A stretch of DNA of 64,000 nt from Bradyrhizobium tropiciagri (GTDB taxonomy: Bacteria; Pseudomonadota; Alphaproteobacteria; Rhizobiales; Xanthobacteraceae). The notes under the pieces are model-generated. The model saw only the letters and a program-made list of their open reading frames with translations, made no database searches and was not told the DNA's origin. A program made the position numbers and the translations under genes. Each line of letters opens with the position of its first letter. Within the stretch, counting starts at the first letter, position 1. Positions 1 to 9,302 of the stretch are shown in pieces. The stretch covers positions 248,001 to 312,000 of the forward strand of contig NZ_JAFCKF010000006.1 of assembly GCF_018130545.1 (NCBI RefSeq), in the 5' to 3' direction.

Positions 1-1
1 C

Positions 2-388
2 TTCATCTTCGGCTGCGTGGTGTCGGCCATCATGGTGCTGATCTACACCCATCTCGGCCACGTCTCGCTGCTGACTGCGATCATCGTCAATGTGCTGATG
101 TTCGTCGGCATCTTCTCGCGCATGATCCCGTCGCAGGCGCTGATGTCGGCGATCCCCGACGCCAGCCAGCGCGGCGCATTCAGCGCGGTCTCAGCCTCGG
201 TGCAGCAGCTCTCGGGCGGACTGGGCTCGGTGGTCGCCGCCGCGATCGTCGCCGAGAATGCGGACGGCTCGCTGCTGCATTTCGACCGGATCGGCTACGT
301 CGTCGTGGCGAGCTCGATGATCTCGATGATCGCGATGTACTTCGTGCAGAAGCCGATCGCGCGGCGGAGCGGCAAGCGGGTGGTGTGA
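2..388 (+). CDS. MFS transporter, C-terminal part (5' end outside window)
   Basis: This is the last 128 residues of an integral membrane transporter whose start lies left of the window; the reading frame is open from base 2. Hydrophobic helices alternate with short loops (around VLIYTHLGHVSLLTAIIV and IGYVVVASSMISMIAMYFV), and the segment SRMIPSQALMSAIPDASQRG followed by a Gly/Ala-rich helix resembles the later helices of DHA1-type drug or sugar efflux proteins of the major facilitator superfamily. It ends in a basic tail (KPIARRSGKRVV) typical of the cytoplasmic C terminus. Substrate cannot be told from this fragment. The GTG at 17 is an internal codon, not the true start. Confidence 0.75.
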   Translation, partial: FIFGCVVSAIMVLIYTHLGHVSLLTAIIVNVLMFVGIFSRMIPSQALMSAIPDASQRGAFSAVSASVQQLSGGLGSVVAAAIVAENADGSLLHFDRIGYVVVASSMISMIAMYFVQKPIARRSGKRVV

Positions 389-489
389 GGTAAACTCGCC
401 CGTACTCCGCCACCTCATCCTCAGCGGGCCACGGCTTCGCCGCACCCACCCTCCGGATGCTGAGCGATTTCAATCGCTTAAAAAGGGGG

Positions 490-576
<87 letters not shown>

Positions 577-588
577 ATGTGGAGCGGC

Positions 589-617
589 TTAGTAAGGATC
601 GGTTACGCGCTTGTCAA
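589..617 (-). promoter_or_regulatory. Candidate promoter of tRNA-Leu
   Basis: On the minus strand TTGACA (617-612), a perfect -35 box, is followed after 17 nt by TACTAA (594-589), a poor -10 box. Transcription would start a few bases before the mature tRNA 5' end at 576, as expected for a short-leader stable RNA. The assignment rests on the -35 box and the spacing. Confidence 0.5.
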
Positions 618-724
618 ATTCGCGATCGAAAATTCAAATAGCCTGTACAGGATTGGGCTGATGGCGTATCGCGAGAAGCGCTAAATGCGCTCAATCGCTC
701 TCGAATCCGGCAGGAATGGACCTC

Positions 725-1693
725 ATGGCATCGAACCTGGAAACGCTCGTCACGGTCTTCGGCGGATCGGGTTTTCTGGGACGCAACGTGGTCCGGGCGC
801 TGTGCAAGCGCGATTATCGCGTGCGAGTCGCGGTGCGGCGGCCCGAACTGGCCTTCCACCTGCAGCCGCTCGGCCGCGTCGGGCAGATTCATGCCGTCCA
901 GGCCAATGTGCGCTACCCGGCCTCGGTCGAGGCGGCGATGCGTGATTCGCATATTGCCATCAACCTGGTCGGCATTCTGGCCGAGGGCGGCGGGCAGAGC
1001 TTTGACGCCGTGCAGGTGAAGGGCGCCGAGGCGATCGCCAAGGCCGCAACTGCGGCCGGTGCCCGGATGGTCCATGTCTCGGCGATCGGCGCCGATAAGG
1101 ATTCGGCCTCTGGCTATTACCGCGCCAAGGCGGACGGCGAGCAGGCGGTGCTGGCGGCCCTGCCGCAGGCCACCATCATGCGGCCGTCGCTGCTGTTCGG
1201 GCCCGAGGATCAATTCACCAACCGCTTTGCGGCGCTAGCGCGGATGTCGCCGGTGCTGCCGCTGGTCGGCGGCGGGGCCAACAAGTTGCAGCCGGCCTAT
1301 GTCGCCGATGTCGCCGACGCCGTGGCCGATGCCGTGGACGGCAAAGCGAAGGCCGGCGCCACCTACGAGCTCGGCGGGCCTGAGGTGCTGACCATGCGCG
1401 AGGTGATGGAGATCATCCTCCAGATCACTCAGCGCGATCGCATGCTGGCGCCGCTGCCGTTCGGCCTCGCCAAGCTGCAATCCTATGTCCTGCAATTCGC
1501 GCCGGGCCCGTTCACGCTGACGCCGGACCAGGTCGCGATGCTGCGGTCGGACAATGTGGTGTCGGACGCCGCCAAGGCCGCCGGCCTGACATTTGCCGGC
1601 CTCGGCATCACGCCGGATTCGATGGAAGCGGTGGCCCCGCAGTATCTGTGGCGCTTCCGCGCGACGGGGCAATTCCAGAAGAAGAGCGCTTAA
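725..1693 (+). CDS. Complex I NDUFA9-like NAD(P)-binding protein
   Basis: An extended/atypical short-chain dehydrogenase-like protein of 322 residues. The N terminus carries a Rossmann nucleotide-binding motif, VFGGSGFLGRNVVRAL (GGxGFxG), and the central part has the SAIGADKDSASGYYRAK region in which the Tyr and Lys of the SDR active site would lie. This resembles the NDUFA9/39-kDa accessory subunit family linked to NADH dehydrogenase, and bacterial members are usually named NAD(P)H-binding or complex I NDUFA9 subunit family protein. An upstream ATG at 716 abuts AGGA (712-715) with no spacing; the ATG at 725 sits 9 nt after it and is preferred. It converges with uppP across a repeat. Role in complex I assembly is inferred from the family only. 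Confidence 0.82.
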   Translation: MASNLETLVTVFGGSGFLGRNVVRALCKRDYRVRVAVRRPELAFHLQPLGRVGQIHAVQANVRYPASVEAAMRDSHIAINLVGILAEGGGQSFDAVQVKGAEAIAKAATAAGARMVHVSAIGADKDSASGYYRAKADGEQAVLAALPQATIMRPSLLFGPEDQFTNRFAALARMSPVLPLVGGGANKLQPAYVADVADAVADAVDGKAKAGATYELGGPEVLTMREVMEIILQITQRDRMLAPLPFGLAKLQSYVLQFAPGPFTLTPDQVAMLRSDNVVSDAAKAAGLTFAGLGITPDSMEAVAPQYLWRFRATGQFQKKSA

Positions 1694-1705
1694 GCAGCTC
1701 TTTCC

Positions 1706-1873
1706 CGTCGTCCCGGCCAAGCCAACGGGTCGCGCGAACGCGCGCCCGATGACAGGCTCCGCGCGAGCCGGGACCCATAACCACCGCTATTCAAGATGGG
1801 CGCGCTGTAGTCCAAGCTTGTTCTAACAACACAGGCCTGTGGTTATAGGTCCCTGCTTACGCAGGGACGACAG
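1706..1873. repeat. Intergenic palindromic repeat, GTCGTCCC family, copy 1
   Basis: The element opens with CGTCGTCCCGGCC and closes with GCAGGGACGACAG. Inside it, GGACCCATAACCAC (1771-1784) pairs with GTGGTTATAGGTCC (1839-1852) with one mismatch. It fills the gap between the convergent NDUFA9-like and uppP genes and could fold into a bidirectional transcript-ending hairpin. A second member is the perfect palindrome at 14831-14874. Confidence 0.75.
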
Positions 1874-1883
1874 CGGAGAATGC

Positions 1884-2690
1884 TTACCTTCCCATCGCCA
1901 GCGCGATCAGGCCGAGGGTGCCGACGATCACGCGCCACCAGGCAAAGAAGGTGAAGCCGCGGCGGGTCACGAAGTTGAGGAACGCCCGCACCACGATCAT
2001 CGCGGTGATGAACGACACCACGAAGCCGACCGCGATCACGCTGAGACCATCGGACGTGAAGTCGCCGCGGTTCTTGTAGAAGTCATAGGCGAACGCGCCG
2101 ACCATGGTCGGGATCGCTAGGAAGAACGAGAACTCCGCCGCCGAGCGCTTGTCGGCGCCGAGCAGCATCGCAGCCACGATGCTGGCGCCGGAGCGCGACA
2201 CGCCGGGAACCATCGCCAGGCACTGCGCGACGCCGATCCAGAAATACATCAGCAGCGGGAACCGGGTCGCATCGTCCTCGTACACTTTGAGATCGAGCTG
2301 ATCGACCCAGAGCAACACGGCGCCGCCCACGATCAGCGTGAAGCAGACCACCCACGGATTGAACAGGAATTCCTTGATGTACTTGCCGGCGATCAGGCCG
2401 ATCACGACTGCGGGCAGGAACGCCACCAGCACGCCGATCACGAAGCGGCGGTCGTCGGGATTGGAGAACATGCCGAGCGCGACGCGCCACAGTTTGGTGA
2501 AGTACAGCACGAGGATCGCCAGGATCGCGCCGAGCTGAATCAGGATCGCGAAGCTCTTCCAGAAATTGCCTTCGCCGAGATTGAAGAAGCGTTCTGCAAG
2601 CAGCAGGTGGCCCGTGGACGAGACCGGCAGGAACTCGGTGACGCCCTCCACGATGCCGAGAATCACCGCCCGCAGCATATCCGTCATCAT
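1884..2690 (-). CDS. uppP: Undecaprenyl-diphosphatase UppP (BacA)
   Basis: This integral membrane enzyme dephosphorylates undecaprenyl diphosphate, recycling the lipid carrier for peptidoglycan and other envelope polymers. Mutants are bacitracin-sensitive. The 268-residue product starts MMTDMLRAVILGIVEG and shows both family signatures: EGVTEFLPVSSTGHLL near residues 15-30 and PGVSRSGASI in the second half. Several hydrophobic helices follow and the length is normal for the family. The start at 2690 is chosen because it opens directly on the conserved first helix, whereas the open frame extends much further upstream without homology. It is transcribed divergently from fzlA. Confidence 0.95.
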   Translation of the reverse strand: MMTDMLRAVILGIVEGVTEFLPVSSTGHLLLAERFFNLGEGNFWKSFAILIQLGAILAILVLYFTKLWRVALGMFSNPDDRRFVIGVLVAFLPAVVIGLIAGKYIKEFLFNPWVVCFTLIVGGAVLLWVDQLDLKVYEDDATRFPLLMYFWIGVAQCLAMVPGVSRSGASIVAAMLLGADKRSAAEFSFFLAIPTMVGAFAYDFYKNRGDFTSDGLSVIAVGFVVSFITAMIVVRAFLNFVTRRGFTFFAWWRVIVGTLGLIALAMGR

Positions 2691-2954
2691 GATGTGGCCT
2701 GTCCTGTGTGGAAAACGGGATTCTTCTCGCTTATTCGCACATTGGCCGCAATCGCAAAAAATCGTCAAACAATGGGTTACCCGGCCGATTTGCTGGGCTA
2801 TAGCGTTTTTGTGACCCGCACCATCTGCGGGGGTGACTACCGGTTTGTGTGCTGACGCGACATAGAGACGACCGGAACTGGTCTGGCCAAGGGCACAGGT
2901 CCTGACCGCACAGGTTGATGGTTTCTTAATCGCCGTGAATCTACCAAGGGCTTC

Positions 2955-3647
2955 ATGTACACGCTGTATCACCATCCGTTCTGTCCGCATTCGCGCTTCA
3001 TTCGCCTCGTGCTCGGCGAGTACGGTCTCGATCTGCGCCTGGTGGAGGAACGGGTGTGGGAGCGGCGCGAGGCGTACCTTGCGCTCAATCCGGCGGCGAC
3101 CACGCCGGTGTTGATCGCCGAGGGTTTTCCGCCGATTCCGGGCGCGCCGATCATCGCCGAATATGTCGACGAGACGCATGGGCTGGATGCCGGCGAGCGG
3201 CGGCTGTTGCCGACATCGTCGGCCGAACGCGTCGAGGTGCGCCGGCTGATGGCGTGGTTCAACGAGAAATTCTTCGAGGAAGCCTCCAACCCGCTGGTGA
3301 CCGAGCGGATCTACAAGCGCTTCATGAGCGAGGACAATGGCGGCGGCCCGCCCGCGCCGGACATCATGCGCGCCGCCAAGGTCAATGTGCGCTATCATCT
3401 GAGCTATATCGGCTGGCTGGCGAAGACGCGGAACTATCTCGCCGGCGACCGCCTGACCTACGCGGATCTCGCCGCCGCGGCGCATCTCTCGGCGATCGAC
3501 TATCTGGGCGACGTGCCATGGAGCGAGGACGACGCGGCAAAGGCGTGGTACGCGCGGGTGAAGTCCCGCCCGTCGTTCCGCCCGCTGCTCAGCGAGTGGC
3601 TGGCGGGGGTGCCGGCGTCGCGGACCTATGTGGATCTCGACTTCTGA
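2955..3647 (+). CDS. fzlA: GST-like FtsZ-binding protein FzlA
   Basis: A 230-residue protein with a glutathione S-transferase fold: an N-terminal thioredoxin-like half ([20 protein letters not shown], then [10 protein letters not shown] and the cis-Pro region) and an all-helical C-terminal half ([21 protein letters not shown]). Length, the [13 protein letters not shown] segment and the C-terminal YVDLDF tail match my memory of alphaproteobacterial FzlA, a GST-like protein that binds FtsZ filaments and promotes constriction instead of conjugating glutathione. If that is wrong, it is an ordinary GST-family protein. Its stop codon overlaps the likely start of queG, so the two are probably co-transcribed. 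Confidence 0.72.
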   Translation: MYTLYHHPFCPHSRFIRLVLGEYGLDLRLVEERVWERREAYLALNPAATTPVLIAEGFPPIPGAPIIAEYVDETHGLDAGERRLLPTSSAERVEVRRLMAWFNEKFFEEASNPLVTERIYKRFMSEDNGGGPPAPDIMRAAKVNVRYHLSYIGWLAKTRNYLAGDRLTYADLAAAAHLSAIDYLGDVPWSEDDAAKAWYARVKSRPSFRPLLSEWLAGVPASRTYVDLDF

Positions 3648-4783
3648 ACCCGGCAGTCCGGCTCTCGCCATCCGATCTCAAGGCGGCGCTTGTGCGCGAG
3701 GCGCGCGCGCTCGGCTTCGATGCCATCGGCTTCACCGCGCCTGGTGCGACCGGCGCAGCCGGAAAATACTTTCTCGAATTCCTCGGCTCCGGCGGCCATG
3801 GCGACATGGACTGGCTCGCAGCCAATCCGGAGCGGCGCGCCGACCCGCGCGTGCTGTGGTCTGGCGTGCGCTCGATCATCATGCTCGGCGTCAATTACGG
3901 TCCCGACGACAGTCCACTCGATATTCTCGGGCGCCGCTCGCACGGCGCGATCTCGGTCTATGCGCAGGGCGACGACTATCACGACGTCATCAAGAAGCGG
4001 CTCAAGATCCTCGCACGATGGCTGGCTGCGATGACCGGCGACGAGGTGAAGGTGTTCGTCGACACCGCCGCCGTGATGGAGAAGCCGCTGGCGCAGGCGG
4101 CCGGGATCGGCTGGCAGGGCAAGCACACCAATCTGGTGTCGCGCGAATTCGGCTCCTGGCTGTTTCTCGGCGCGATCTATTCGGCGACCGAGCTGCCGCA
4201 CGACGAGGGCGAAGCCGATCATTGCGGCAGCTGCAACGCCTGCCAGGATATCTGCCCGACCGCGGCGTTTCCCGCCCCCTACAAGCTCGATGCGCGGCGC
4301 TGCATCTCGTATCTCACGATCGAGAACAAGGGCCCGATCCCGCACGAATTCCGCAAGGCCATCGGCAACCGCATCTATGGCTGCGACGATTGCCTCGCAG
4401 TGTGTCCGTGGAACAAGTTCGCGCAAGAAAGCCGCGAGCAGAAGCTCGCCGCGCGCGATGCGTTGCGTGCGCCTGCGCTCGCAGAGCTCGCGCGGCTCGA
4501 CGACGCCGCGTTTCGCGCGCTCTTCACGAAATCGCCGGTCAAGCGCATCGGTCGCGACCGCTTCCTCCGCAATGTGCTGATCGCGATCGGCAACTCCGGC
4601 GATGCCAACCTTGCCGACGAAGCGCGACGCCTGCTCGACGATGCCAGCCCGCTGGTGCGCGGCGCGGCGGTGTGGGCGCTCGCGCAGCTGCTCGCGCGCG
4701 ACGCGTTCACGGCATTGGCGTCACGGGCCGGCGCTGAGCCCGACATCACCGTGCAGCAGGAGTGGCGCGCGGCGGCCTCTTGA
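3644..4783 (+). CDS. queG: tRNA epoxyqueuosine(34) reductase QueG
   Basis: QueG carries out the last step of queuosine synthesis, reducing epoxyqueuosine to queuosine at the wobble base of tRNAs; the family uses a cobalamin-like cofactor and two [4Fe-4S] clusters. The cluster ligands are visible as [12 protein letters not shown] and, about 50 residues later, [16 protein letters not shown]. The C-terminal [19 protein letters not shown] region is a HEAT-like repeat. The start is unclear. No ATG fits; homology appears to begin at [19 protein letters not shown], so I place the start at CTG 3644, overlapping the fzlA stop as CTGA. GTG 3596 (inside fzlA) or GTG 3692 (which would cut the first helix) are alternatives. 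Confidence 0.9.
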   Translation: MNPAVRLSPSDLKAALVREARALGFDAIGFTAPGATGAAGKYFLEFLGSGGHGDMDWLAANPERRADPRVLWSGVRSIIMLGVNYGPDDSPLDILGRRSHGAISVYAQGDDYHDVIKKRLKILARWLAAMTGDEVKVFVDTAAVMEKPLAQAAGIGWQGKHTNLVSREFGSWLFLGAIYSATELPHDEGEADHCGSCNACQDICPTAAFPAPYKLDARRCISYLTIENKGPIPHEFRKAIGNRIYGCDDCLAVCPWNKFAQESREQKLAARDALRAPALAELARLDDAAFRALFTKSPVKRIGRDRFLRNVLIAIGNSGDANLADEARRLLDDASPLVRGAAVWALAQLLARDAFTALASRAGAEPDITVQQEWRAAAS

Positions 4784-4817
4784 TTTCAGCGCGCCGTTCC
4801 CGTCATGGTCGGAGGCC

Positions 4818-5615
4818 ATGACAAACCAGCCATTTTTCACCCGGCACGGCGACGGCTTCATGCCGACATCAGTTGCCAACGGACCGTGGAGTCCGGAATC
4901 CCTGCACGGCCGCGTCGTGATCGGCCTGCTCGCCTTCGCCATCGAGGAGCGCCACGGCTCTGACGAGTTCGTGCCCGCGCGGCTGACCGTCGACATGTTC
5001 CGGCTGCCCAACATCACGACACCGATCGAGGTGACGACCAGGCTCGTCCGCGACGGCATGCGCATCAAGATGATCGAGGCCGAATTTCTCTCCGGCGGCA
5101 CCAGCATGGCGCGCGCTACCTGCCAGCTGTTGCGCAGGACGGAAAATGCGCCCGGCAATGTGTGGTCGCCGCCGAACTGGCAGGTGCCTGCGCCGGCAGA
5201 CATTCCGAAGCCGACCGATCCCCGGCTCGGCATGAACGGCAAATGGGAAACGCGGCCGATTATCGGCCACATGGGATCGCTCGGCGAGCGGCGGCTCTGG
5301 ATGAGCGAGGTGCGCGAACTCGTCGAAGGCGTGAGGATGACGCCGTTCGTCCATGTCGCGACCGGTGCGGACTTCGCCAGCCCCTTTGCGAACGCCGGCG
5401 ACCAGGGCCTCGGCTACATCAACAGCGACGTCACGATCTATCTGCACCGTTTGCCGGTGACCAACTGGATCGGCTTCGAGGTCGTCAACCACCACGCCAC
5501 CGACGGCATCGCGATCGGCGAATGCTGGCTCTATGACGAGCAAGGCCCGATCGGCACCTCGACTGTGGCCGCGCTGGCACAGCGCAAGCCGATGACCAAT
5601 CCGCCGCCACCGTAA
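4818..5615 (+). CDS. Acyl-CoA thioesterase family protein (double hotdog)
   Basis: A 265-residue protein that appears to hold two hotdog-type halves: the first around LHGRVVIGLLAFAIEERHG and VPARLTVDMFRLP, with FLSGGTSMARATCQLL closing it, and the second around FASPFANAGDQGLGYINSDV and HHATDGIAIGECWLYD. The VPARLTVDMFRLP-type strand is usual in TesB-like acyl-CoA thioesterases. The probable reaction is hydrolysis of an acyl-CoA, substrate unknown. CGGAGG at 4809-4814 sits 3 nt before ATG 4818 and supports this start over the longer open frame. It follows queG closely and converges with the NTF2-like gene. Confidence 0.72.
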   Translation: MTNQPFFTRHGDGFMPTSVANGPWSPESLHGRVVIGLLAFAIEERHGSDEFVPARLTVDMFRLPNITTPIEVTTRLVRDGMRIKMIEAEFLSGGTSMARATCQLLRRTENAPGNVWSPPNWQVPAPADIPKPTDPRLGMNGKWETRPIIGHMGSLGERRLWMSEVRELVEGVRMTPFVHVATGADFASPFANAGDQGLGYINSDVTIYLHRLPVTNWIGFEVVNHHATDGIAIGECWLYDEQGPIGTSTVAALAQRKPMTNPPPP

Positions 5616-5635
5616 CCGTCATTCCGGGGCGCAGC

Positions 5636-6103
5636 TCACACGAGATGCCGCTGCATCTCCGGCCGCGCCTTCAGGGCAACGCCCTGCTTGCCGACGATCT
5701 TGGCGATCCGCTCCGGCGCGAAGTTCAGATCGACGAAGGCGGGCGCGGTGTTGGCGACCTCGTGGTACTCCGTGATCTTGCCGTCGCGCAGCCGCATGAT
5801 CGCGACGCCCTCGAACATCGCACGCGCGCCCTTGGCTTCCGGCAGGATCGAGCGGTAGCTGAACGTGTAGCGCGCGTAGAGCGTTTTGCCGTCGCTGACG
5901 GGATCGTGCATCACCCAGCGGAAATCGGTCGCGGTCCGGTAGAACCAGTCGTCGATCATCTCGGCGATTTTGGCGTGGCCCGCGAACGCGCCGTAGAACA
6001 CGTCGTGATACACGCCGTCCTCGGTGAAGAGACCGGCAAAGGCCTTGCCGTTGCGCTGCTCGACCGCGTCGCAGAACGCGCGCAGCATCGTTGTCGTGTC
6101 CAT
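5636..6103 (-). CDS. NTF2-like/SnoaL-type nuclear transport factor 2 family protein
   Basis: A 155-residue cytoplasmic protein with the NTF2-like cone fold: it opens with MLRAFCDAVEQRNGKAFAGL, has the typical FTEDGVYHDVFYG strand after the first helices, and a late strand pair (ARAMFEGVAIMRLRDGKITEYHEV) ending in YHEVANTAPAFVDLNF. The family includes SnoaL-like polyketide cyclases, ketosteroid isomerases and limonene epoxide hydrolases, so no specific reaction can be named. It lies 23 nt downstream of the hydrolase at 6127-6915 on the same strand and is probably in an operon with it. Confidence 0.75.
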   Translation of the reverse strand: MDTTTMLRAFCDAVEQRNGKAFAGLFTEDGVYHDVFYGAFAGHAKIAEMIDDWFYRTATDFRWVMHDPVSDGKTLYARYTFSYRSILPEAKGARAMFEGVAIMRLRDGKITEYHEVANTAPAFVDLNFAPERIAKIVGKQGVALKARPEMQRHLV

Positions 6104-6126
6104 TGGTTTCTCCCTGTACAGGGATC

Positions 6127-6915
6127 TTAGCCGATCTCCGCCACTGCGGCGATGATGCGCGCGATGTCTTGCGGCCGCGACAGCCGGTGGTCGCCGTCCT
6201 GGATCATGGTCAGCACCACGTCCTCGGCCGGCAGGCGGTGCACCAGCGCGAAGGCGTGCTTCCACGGCACGTCGGGATCCTGCGCGCCCTGCAGGATGCG
6301 CACGGGACAGCCGACGTCGATCTTGCTGCCGAGCAGCAGGTGGTTGCGGCCCTCCTCGATCAGATTGCGGGTGATCGGATAGGGCGTGCCGTCGCCATAT
6401 TCCGACGGCCTGAGCCACATGCCCTTGGTCTCGATCTCGGCGCGGATCTCCGGGGAGAAGCCCTTCCACATCAACTCCTCGGTGAAGTCGGGCGCCGGCG
6501 CGATCAGCACCAGGCCGGCGAGCTTGTCCTTGCCGCGCCTTGCGATCTCGCGCGCCAGCAGCAGCGCCATCCAGCCGCCCATCGAGGAGCCGATCACGAC
6601 CTGCGGCCCGCGGCAGAACTGCGAGAACACAGCCAAGCTCTCCTCGAGCCAGCGGCCGATGGTGCCGTCGACGAATTCGCCGCCGGATTCGCCATGGCCG
6701 GAATAGTCGAACCGGACCGAGCTACGGCCGTGCTCGCCCGCCCACGCGTCGAGCGCGATCGCCTTGGTGCCGGACATGTCGGACTTGAAGCCGCCGAGCC
6801 AGAAAAGCCCCGGCGCGGCGCCGGCGCGGGCGCGCACCGCGATCCGGCGCGCCGCACTGCCCTCGCCGACCTCGATGAAGGCTGGTTCCTGTCCGGTTGC
6901 GGCGGTTTGGCTCAT
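6127..6915 (-). CDS. Alpha/beta hydrolase (ABHD10-like)
   Basis: A 262-residue serine hydrolase. The nucleophile elbow is GSSMGG, the acidic residue is probably in GAQDPDVPW, and the catalytic His in QDGDHRLS near the C terminus. The segment VRFDYSGHGESGGEF precedes the elbow as in the family. Its compact build and motif spacing resemble the ABHD10/acyl-protein-thioesterase-like group of small carboxylesterases. Substrate is unknown. No signal peptide is seen, so it should be cytoplasmic. It is the first gene of a likely two-gene unit with the NTF2-like protein. Confidence 0.8.
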   Translation of the reverse strand: MSQTAATGQEPAFIEVGEGSAARRIAVRARAGAAPGLFWLGGFKSDMSGTKAIALDAWAGEHGRSSVRFDYSGHGESGGEFVDGTIGRWLEESLAVFSQFCRGPQVVIGSSMGGWMALLLAREIARRGKDKLAGLVLIAPAPDFTEELMWKGFSPEIRAEIETKGMWLRPSEYGDGTPYPITRNLIEEGRNHLLLGSKIDVGCPVRILQGAQDPDVPWKHAFALVHRLPAEDVVLTMIQDGDHRLSRPQDIARIIAAVAEIG

Positions 6916-7143
6916 GGTTCGGTCACTCGCGTGTCAGAGATCTGGTTTTCAATCGTCGCGCGGCAGCGGTCAACGGCGGCAAGCCCGCCTTGCGGAGCAG
7001 AGGCACCCGCCATATGTGCCGGGCGTGGCTAAAATGCCTCGCAATTGACGGTTTTGCCGCTTAAAGGAGCGAGTTCGCTTGCCCGCCGCAGCGTCTTGCT
7101 TCAAAATATCCGCCTTCCCTTTCACAACTTTGGAGAGTTACCC

Positions 7144-7683
<540 letters not shown>

Positions 7684-7710
7684 TTCGAATTAATTTGTAG
7701 GCCCTGTGAC

Positions 7711-7745
7711 ACGGCCCGTCAGTCGATCTGGCGGGCCGTTTCCTT
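7711..7745 (+). terminator. Rho-independent terminator after infC
   Basis: ACGGCCCG (7711-7718) pairs perfectly with CGGGCCGT (7732-7739) around a 13-nt loop and is followed by a T-rich run (TTTCCTTT). It begins 28 nt after the infC stop codon and separates infC from the downstream ribosomal protein genes. Confidence 0.75.
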
Positions 7746-7800
7746 TGGTAGCCGGATGTCCCGTAATCCGGTTCCGGCCCCGATTCCCGGCCTTCAAACG

Positions 7801-7829
7801 TTGCAAAACTGCCGATCCTCTGTCATAAG
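7801..7829 (+). promoter_or_regulatory. Candidate promoter for rpmI-rplT
   Basis: TTGCAA (7801-7806) and CATAAG (7824-7829) are separated by 17 nt, each matching four of six positions of the sigma-70 consensus. It lies after the infC terminator, where a new promoter is needed for rpmI-rplT. Sequence support is modest. Confidence 0.33.
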
Positions 7830-7991
7830 CCGGGCCTTCGCCGCCCGGCTGATCAAGGGCTGCCGTGGCGACGTTCAGTGCAGGTTCTTTCAATTCGGAA
7901 AAAACCCTAGCACTTTCAACGCTCTAACGAGCATTTTAGCCGGCCGAACGCCTCTCGGGGCGATATTCGTGCTGTGCGACAGGAGAGCCAA

Positions 7992-8192
7992 ATGCCCAAG
8001 TTGAAGACCAAGTCGGGCGCCAAAAAGCGCTTCAAGGTGACTGCCACTGGCAAGGTCATGCACGCTCAGCGCGGCAAGCGCCACGGCATGATCAAGCGGA
8101 CGAAGAAGCAGATTCGTCAGCTCCGCGGCACCCGCGTGCTGTTCAAGACCGACGGCGACAACGTCAAGAAGTACTTCTTGCCGAACGCCTGA
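7992..8192 (+). CDS. rpmI: 50S ribosomal protein L35
   Basis: A 66-residue, strongly basic protein starting [17 protein letters not shown] and containing [22 protein letters not shown], the standard L35 sequence. ATG 7992 follows AGGAGAG (7981-7987) at normal spacing; a longer in-frame start at 7974 adds residues not found in L35. It sits between infC and rplT, the usual bacterial order, and is probably co-transcribed with rplT 75 nt downstream. Confidence 0.97.
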   Translation: MPKLKTKSGAKKRFKVTATGKVMHAQRGKRHGMIKRTKKQIRQLRGTRVLFKTDGDNVKKYFLPNA

Positions 8193-8267
8193 TCGCTCCG
8201 ATCCGCTTGAACCCTCGCCGCGACTGCGCGGCGCCCCGTCACCTCTTCCAGATCAAGGATTTCCGTC

Positions 8268-8627
8268 ATGTCTCGCGTCAAACGCGGTGTGACCGCTCAC
8301 GCCAAGCACAAGAAAGTCTACAAGGCCGCCAAGGGCTATTACGGCCGCCGCAAGAACACCATCCGCGTCGCCAAGCAGGCGGTCGAAAAGGCCGGCCAGT
8401 ACGCCTTCCGCGACCGCAAGCGCAAGAAGCGCACCTTCCGCGCGCTCTGGATCCAGCGCATCAACGCCGCGGTCCGTCCGTTCGGCATGACCTACAGCGT
8501 CTTCATCAACGGCCTGTCCAAGTCGGGTGTCGTGGTCGACCGCAAGGTGCTGTCGGATCTCGCGATCCACGAGCCGGTGGCGTTCCAGGCGATCGCCGAG
8601 AAGGCCAAGGCTGCCCTCGCAGCCTGA
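8268..8627 (+). CDS. rplT: 50S ribosomal protein L20
   Basis: A 119-residue basic protein that binds 23S rRNA early in large-subunit assembly. It begins [20 protein letters not shown], has the [19 protein letters not shown] helix and ends in the globular domain with NRAL-like [17 protein letters not shown]. Length and sequence are typical. In other bacteria L20 represses its own operon; no such operator was identified here. It converges with the small secreted-protein gene only 27 nt downstream. Confidence 0.97.
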   Translation: MSRVKRGVTAHAKHKKVYKAAKGYYGRRKNTIRVAKQAVEKAGQYAFRDRKRKKRTFRALWIQRINAAVRPFGMTYSVFINGLSKSGVVVDRKVLSDLAIHEPVAFQAIAEKAKAALAA

Positions 8628-8654
8628 TCCTGACCGCCGCTTCTAGCGGGCCTT

Positions 8655-9065
8655 CTAGCGAGTCTTGGGGCCCGCTTTCAGCGCCTTCTGCGAAAGTCGC
8701 TGGGCGACGATCGCCCGGCAGAACGCTGTGAACGAGCGGTACATGGTGCCGCTTTCGTTGTCGTATTTGTGGTCACAGCGCTTGAGCTGGCCGGCATAGG
8801 CCTTCTTCTGCGACGCTCCGAGGCCGGACAGGAAGTCCGCCTCGCATTTCTTCTCGACCACTTCGCCGAACTGGACGTCTCCGCTGGCGCCGTATTCGCA
8901 CGCCTCGAAGATCTTCATCGCGCGGTTGCAGCTCGGTGCCTTCTCGAGCTCAGCGATGATGTCGTCCATCTGGGTCGATTTGGCGGGACATTCCTCGGTC
9001 GCGGCCTGCGCCGTTCCGAGCATCAACAGGACCGCCGGCACGGCCAGGCAAGATCGCAGCAACAT
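8655..9065 (-). CDS. Small exported cysteine-containing hypothetical protein
   Basis: A 136-residue protein of unknown function. The first 21 residues form a Sec signal peptide (MLLRSCLAVPAVLLMLGTAQA, AxA-type cleavage), so the product should be periplasmic or secreted. The mature part has five cysteines (near TEECPA, APSCNRA, FEACEYG, KKCEAD, LKRCDHK) plus one in AFCRAIV, enough for disulfides. It is mostly helical and polar. I do not recognise the family. It lies alone between rplT and pheS, on the opposite strand to both. Confidence 0.72.
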   Translation of the reverse strand: MLLRSCLAVPAVLLMLGTAQAATEECPAKSTQMDDIIAELEKAPSCNRAMKIFEACEYGASGDVQFGEVVEKKCEADFLSGLGASQKKAYAGQLKRCDHKYDNESGTMYRSFTAFCRAIVAQRLSQKALKAGPKTR

Positions 9066-9302
9066 CGCGTGGGTCTCCTCCAGCTCCCCTTGGGTAGCCC
9101 AGCCTCCGCGCGGGGTTCAATGCAGCTGGCCATAAGCCCGAAAACGACCTGGGCCCGAAATGACCGGCTTTTTGCTTGACGTTACGGCCTTCGGGCGGCG
9201 ACAACCCAGCCGAATTTTCGCGCATGGTCCGCAAGGCTGGCCCCGGTCCGCTTCCCGGTTCTTTCCATCAGATCATGCTCCGCTCAAGCGCAGGAATTGA
9301 CC

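Larger units (their letters stand above)
7684..7991. other. Gap between infC and rpmI
   Basis: These 308 bases hold no convincing gene. They contain the infC terminator (7711-7745), a candidate promoter (7801-7829) and a perfect 8-bp hairpin (AGCCGGGC/GCCCGGCT near 7829-7851) that may lie in the rpmI leader. The rpmI ribosome-binding site AGGAGAG is at 7981-7987. I saw no recognisable L20 operator structure. Confidence 0.5.

Noticed and set aside
7829-7851. 8-bp hairpin in the rpmI leader as an L20 operator or riboswitch
   Set aside because: A single GC-rich hairpin without the pseudoknot or helix pattern expected of known L20 leaders.
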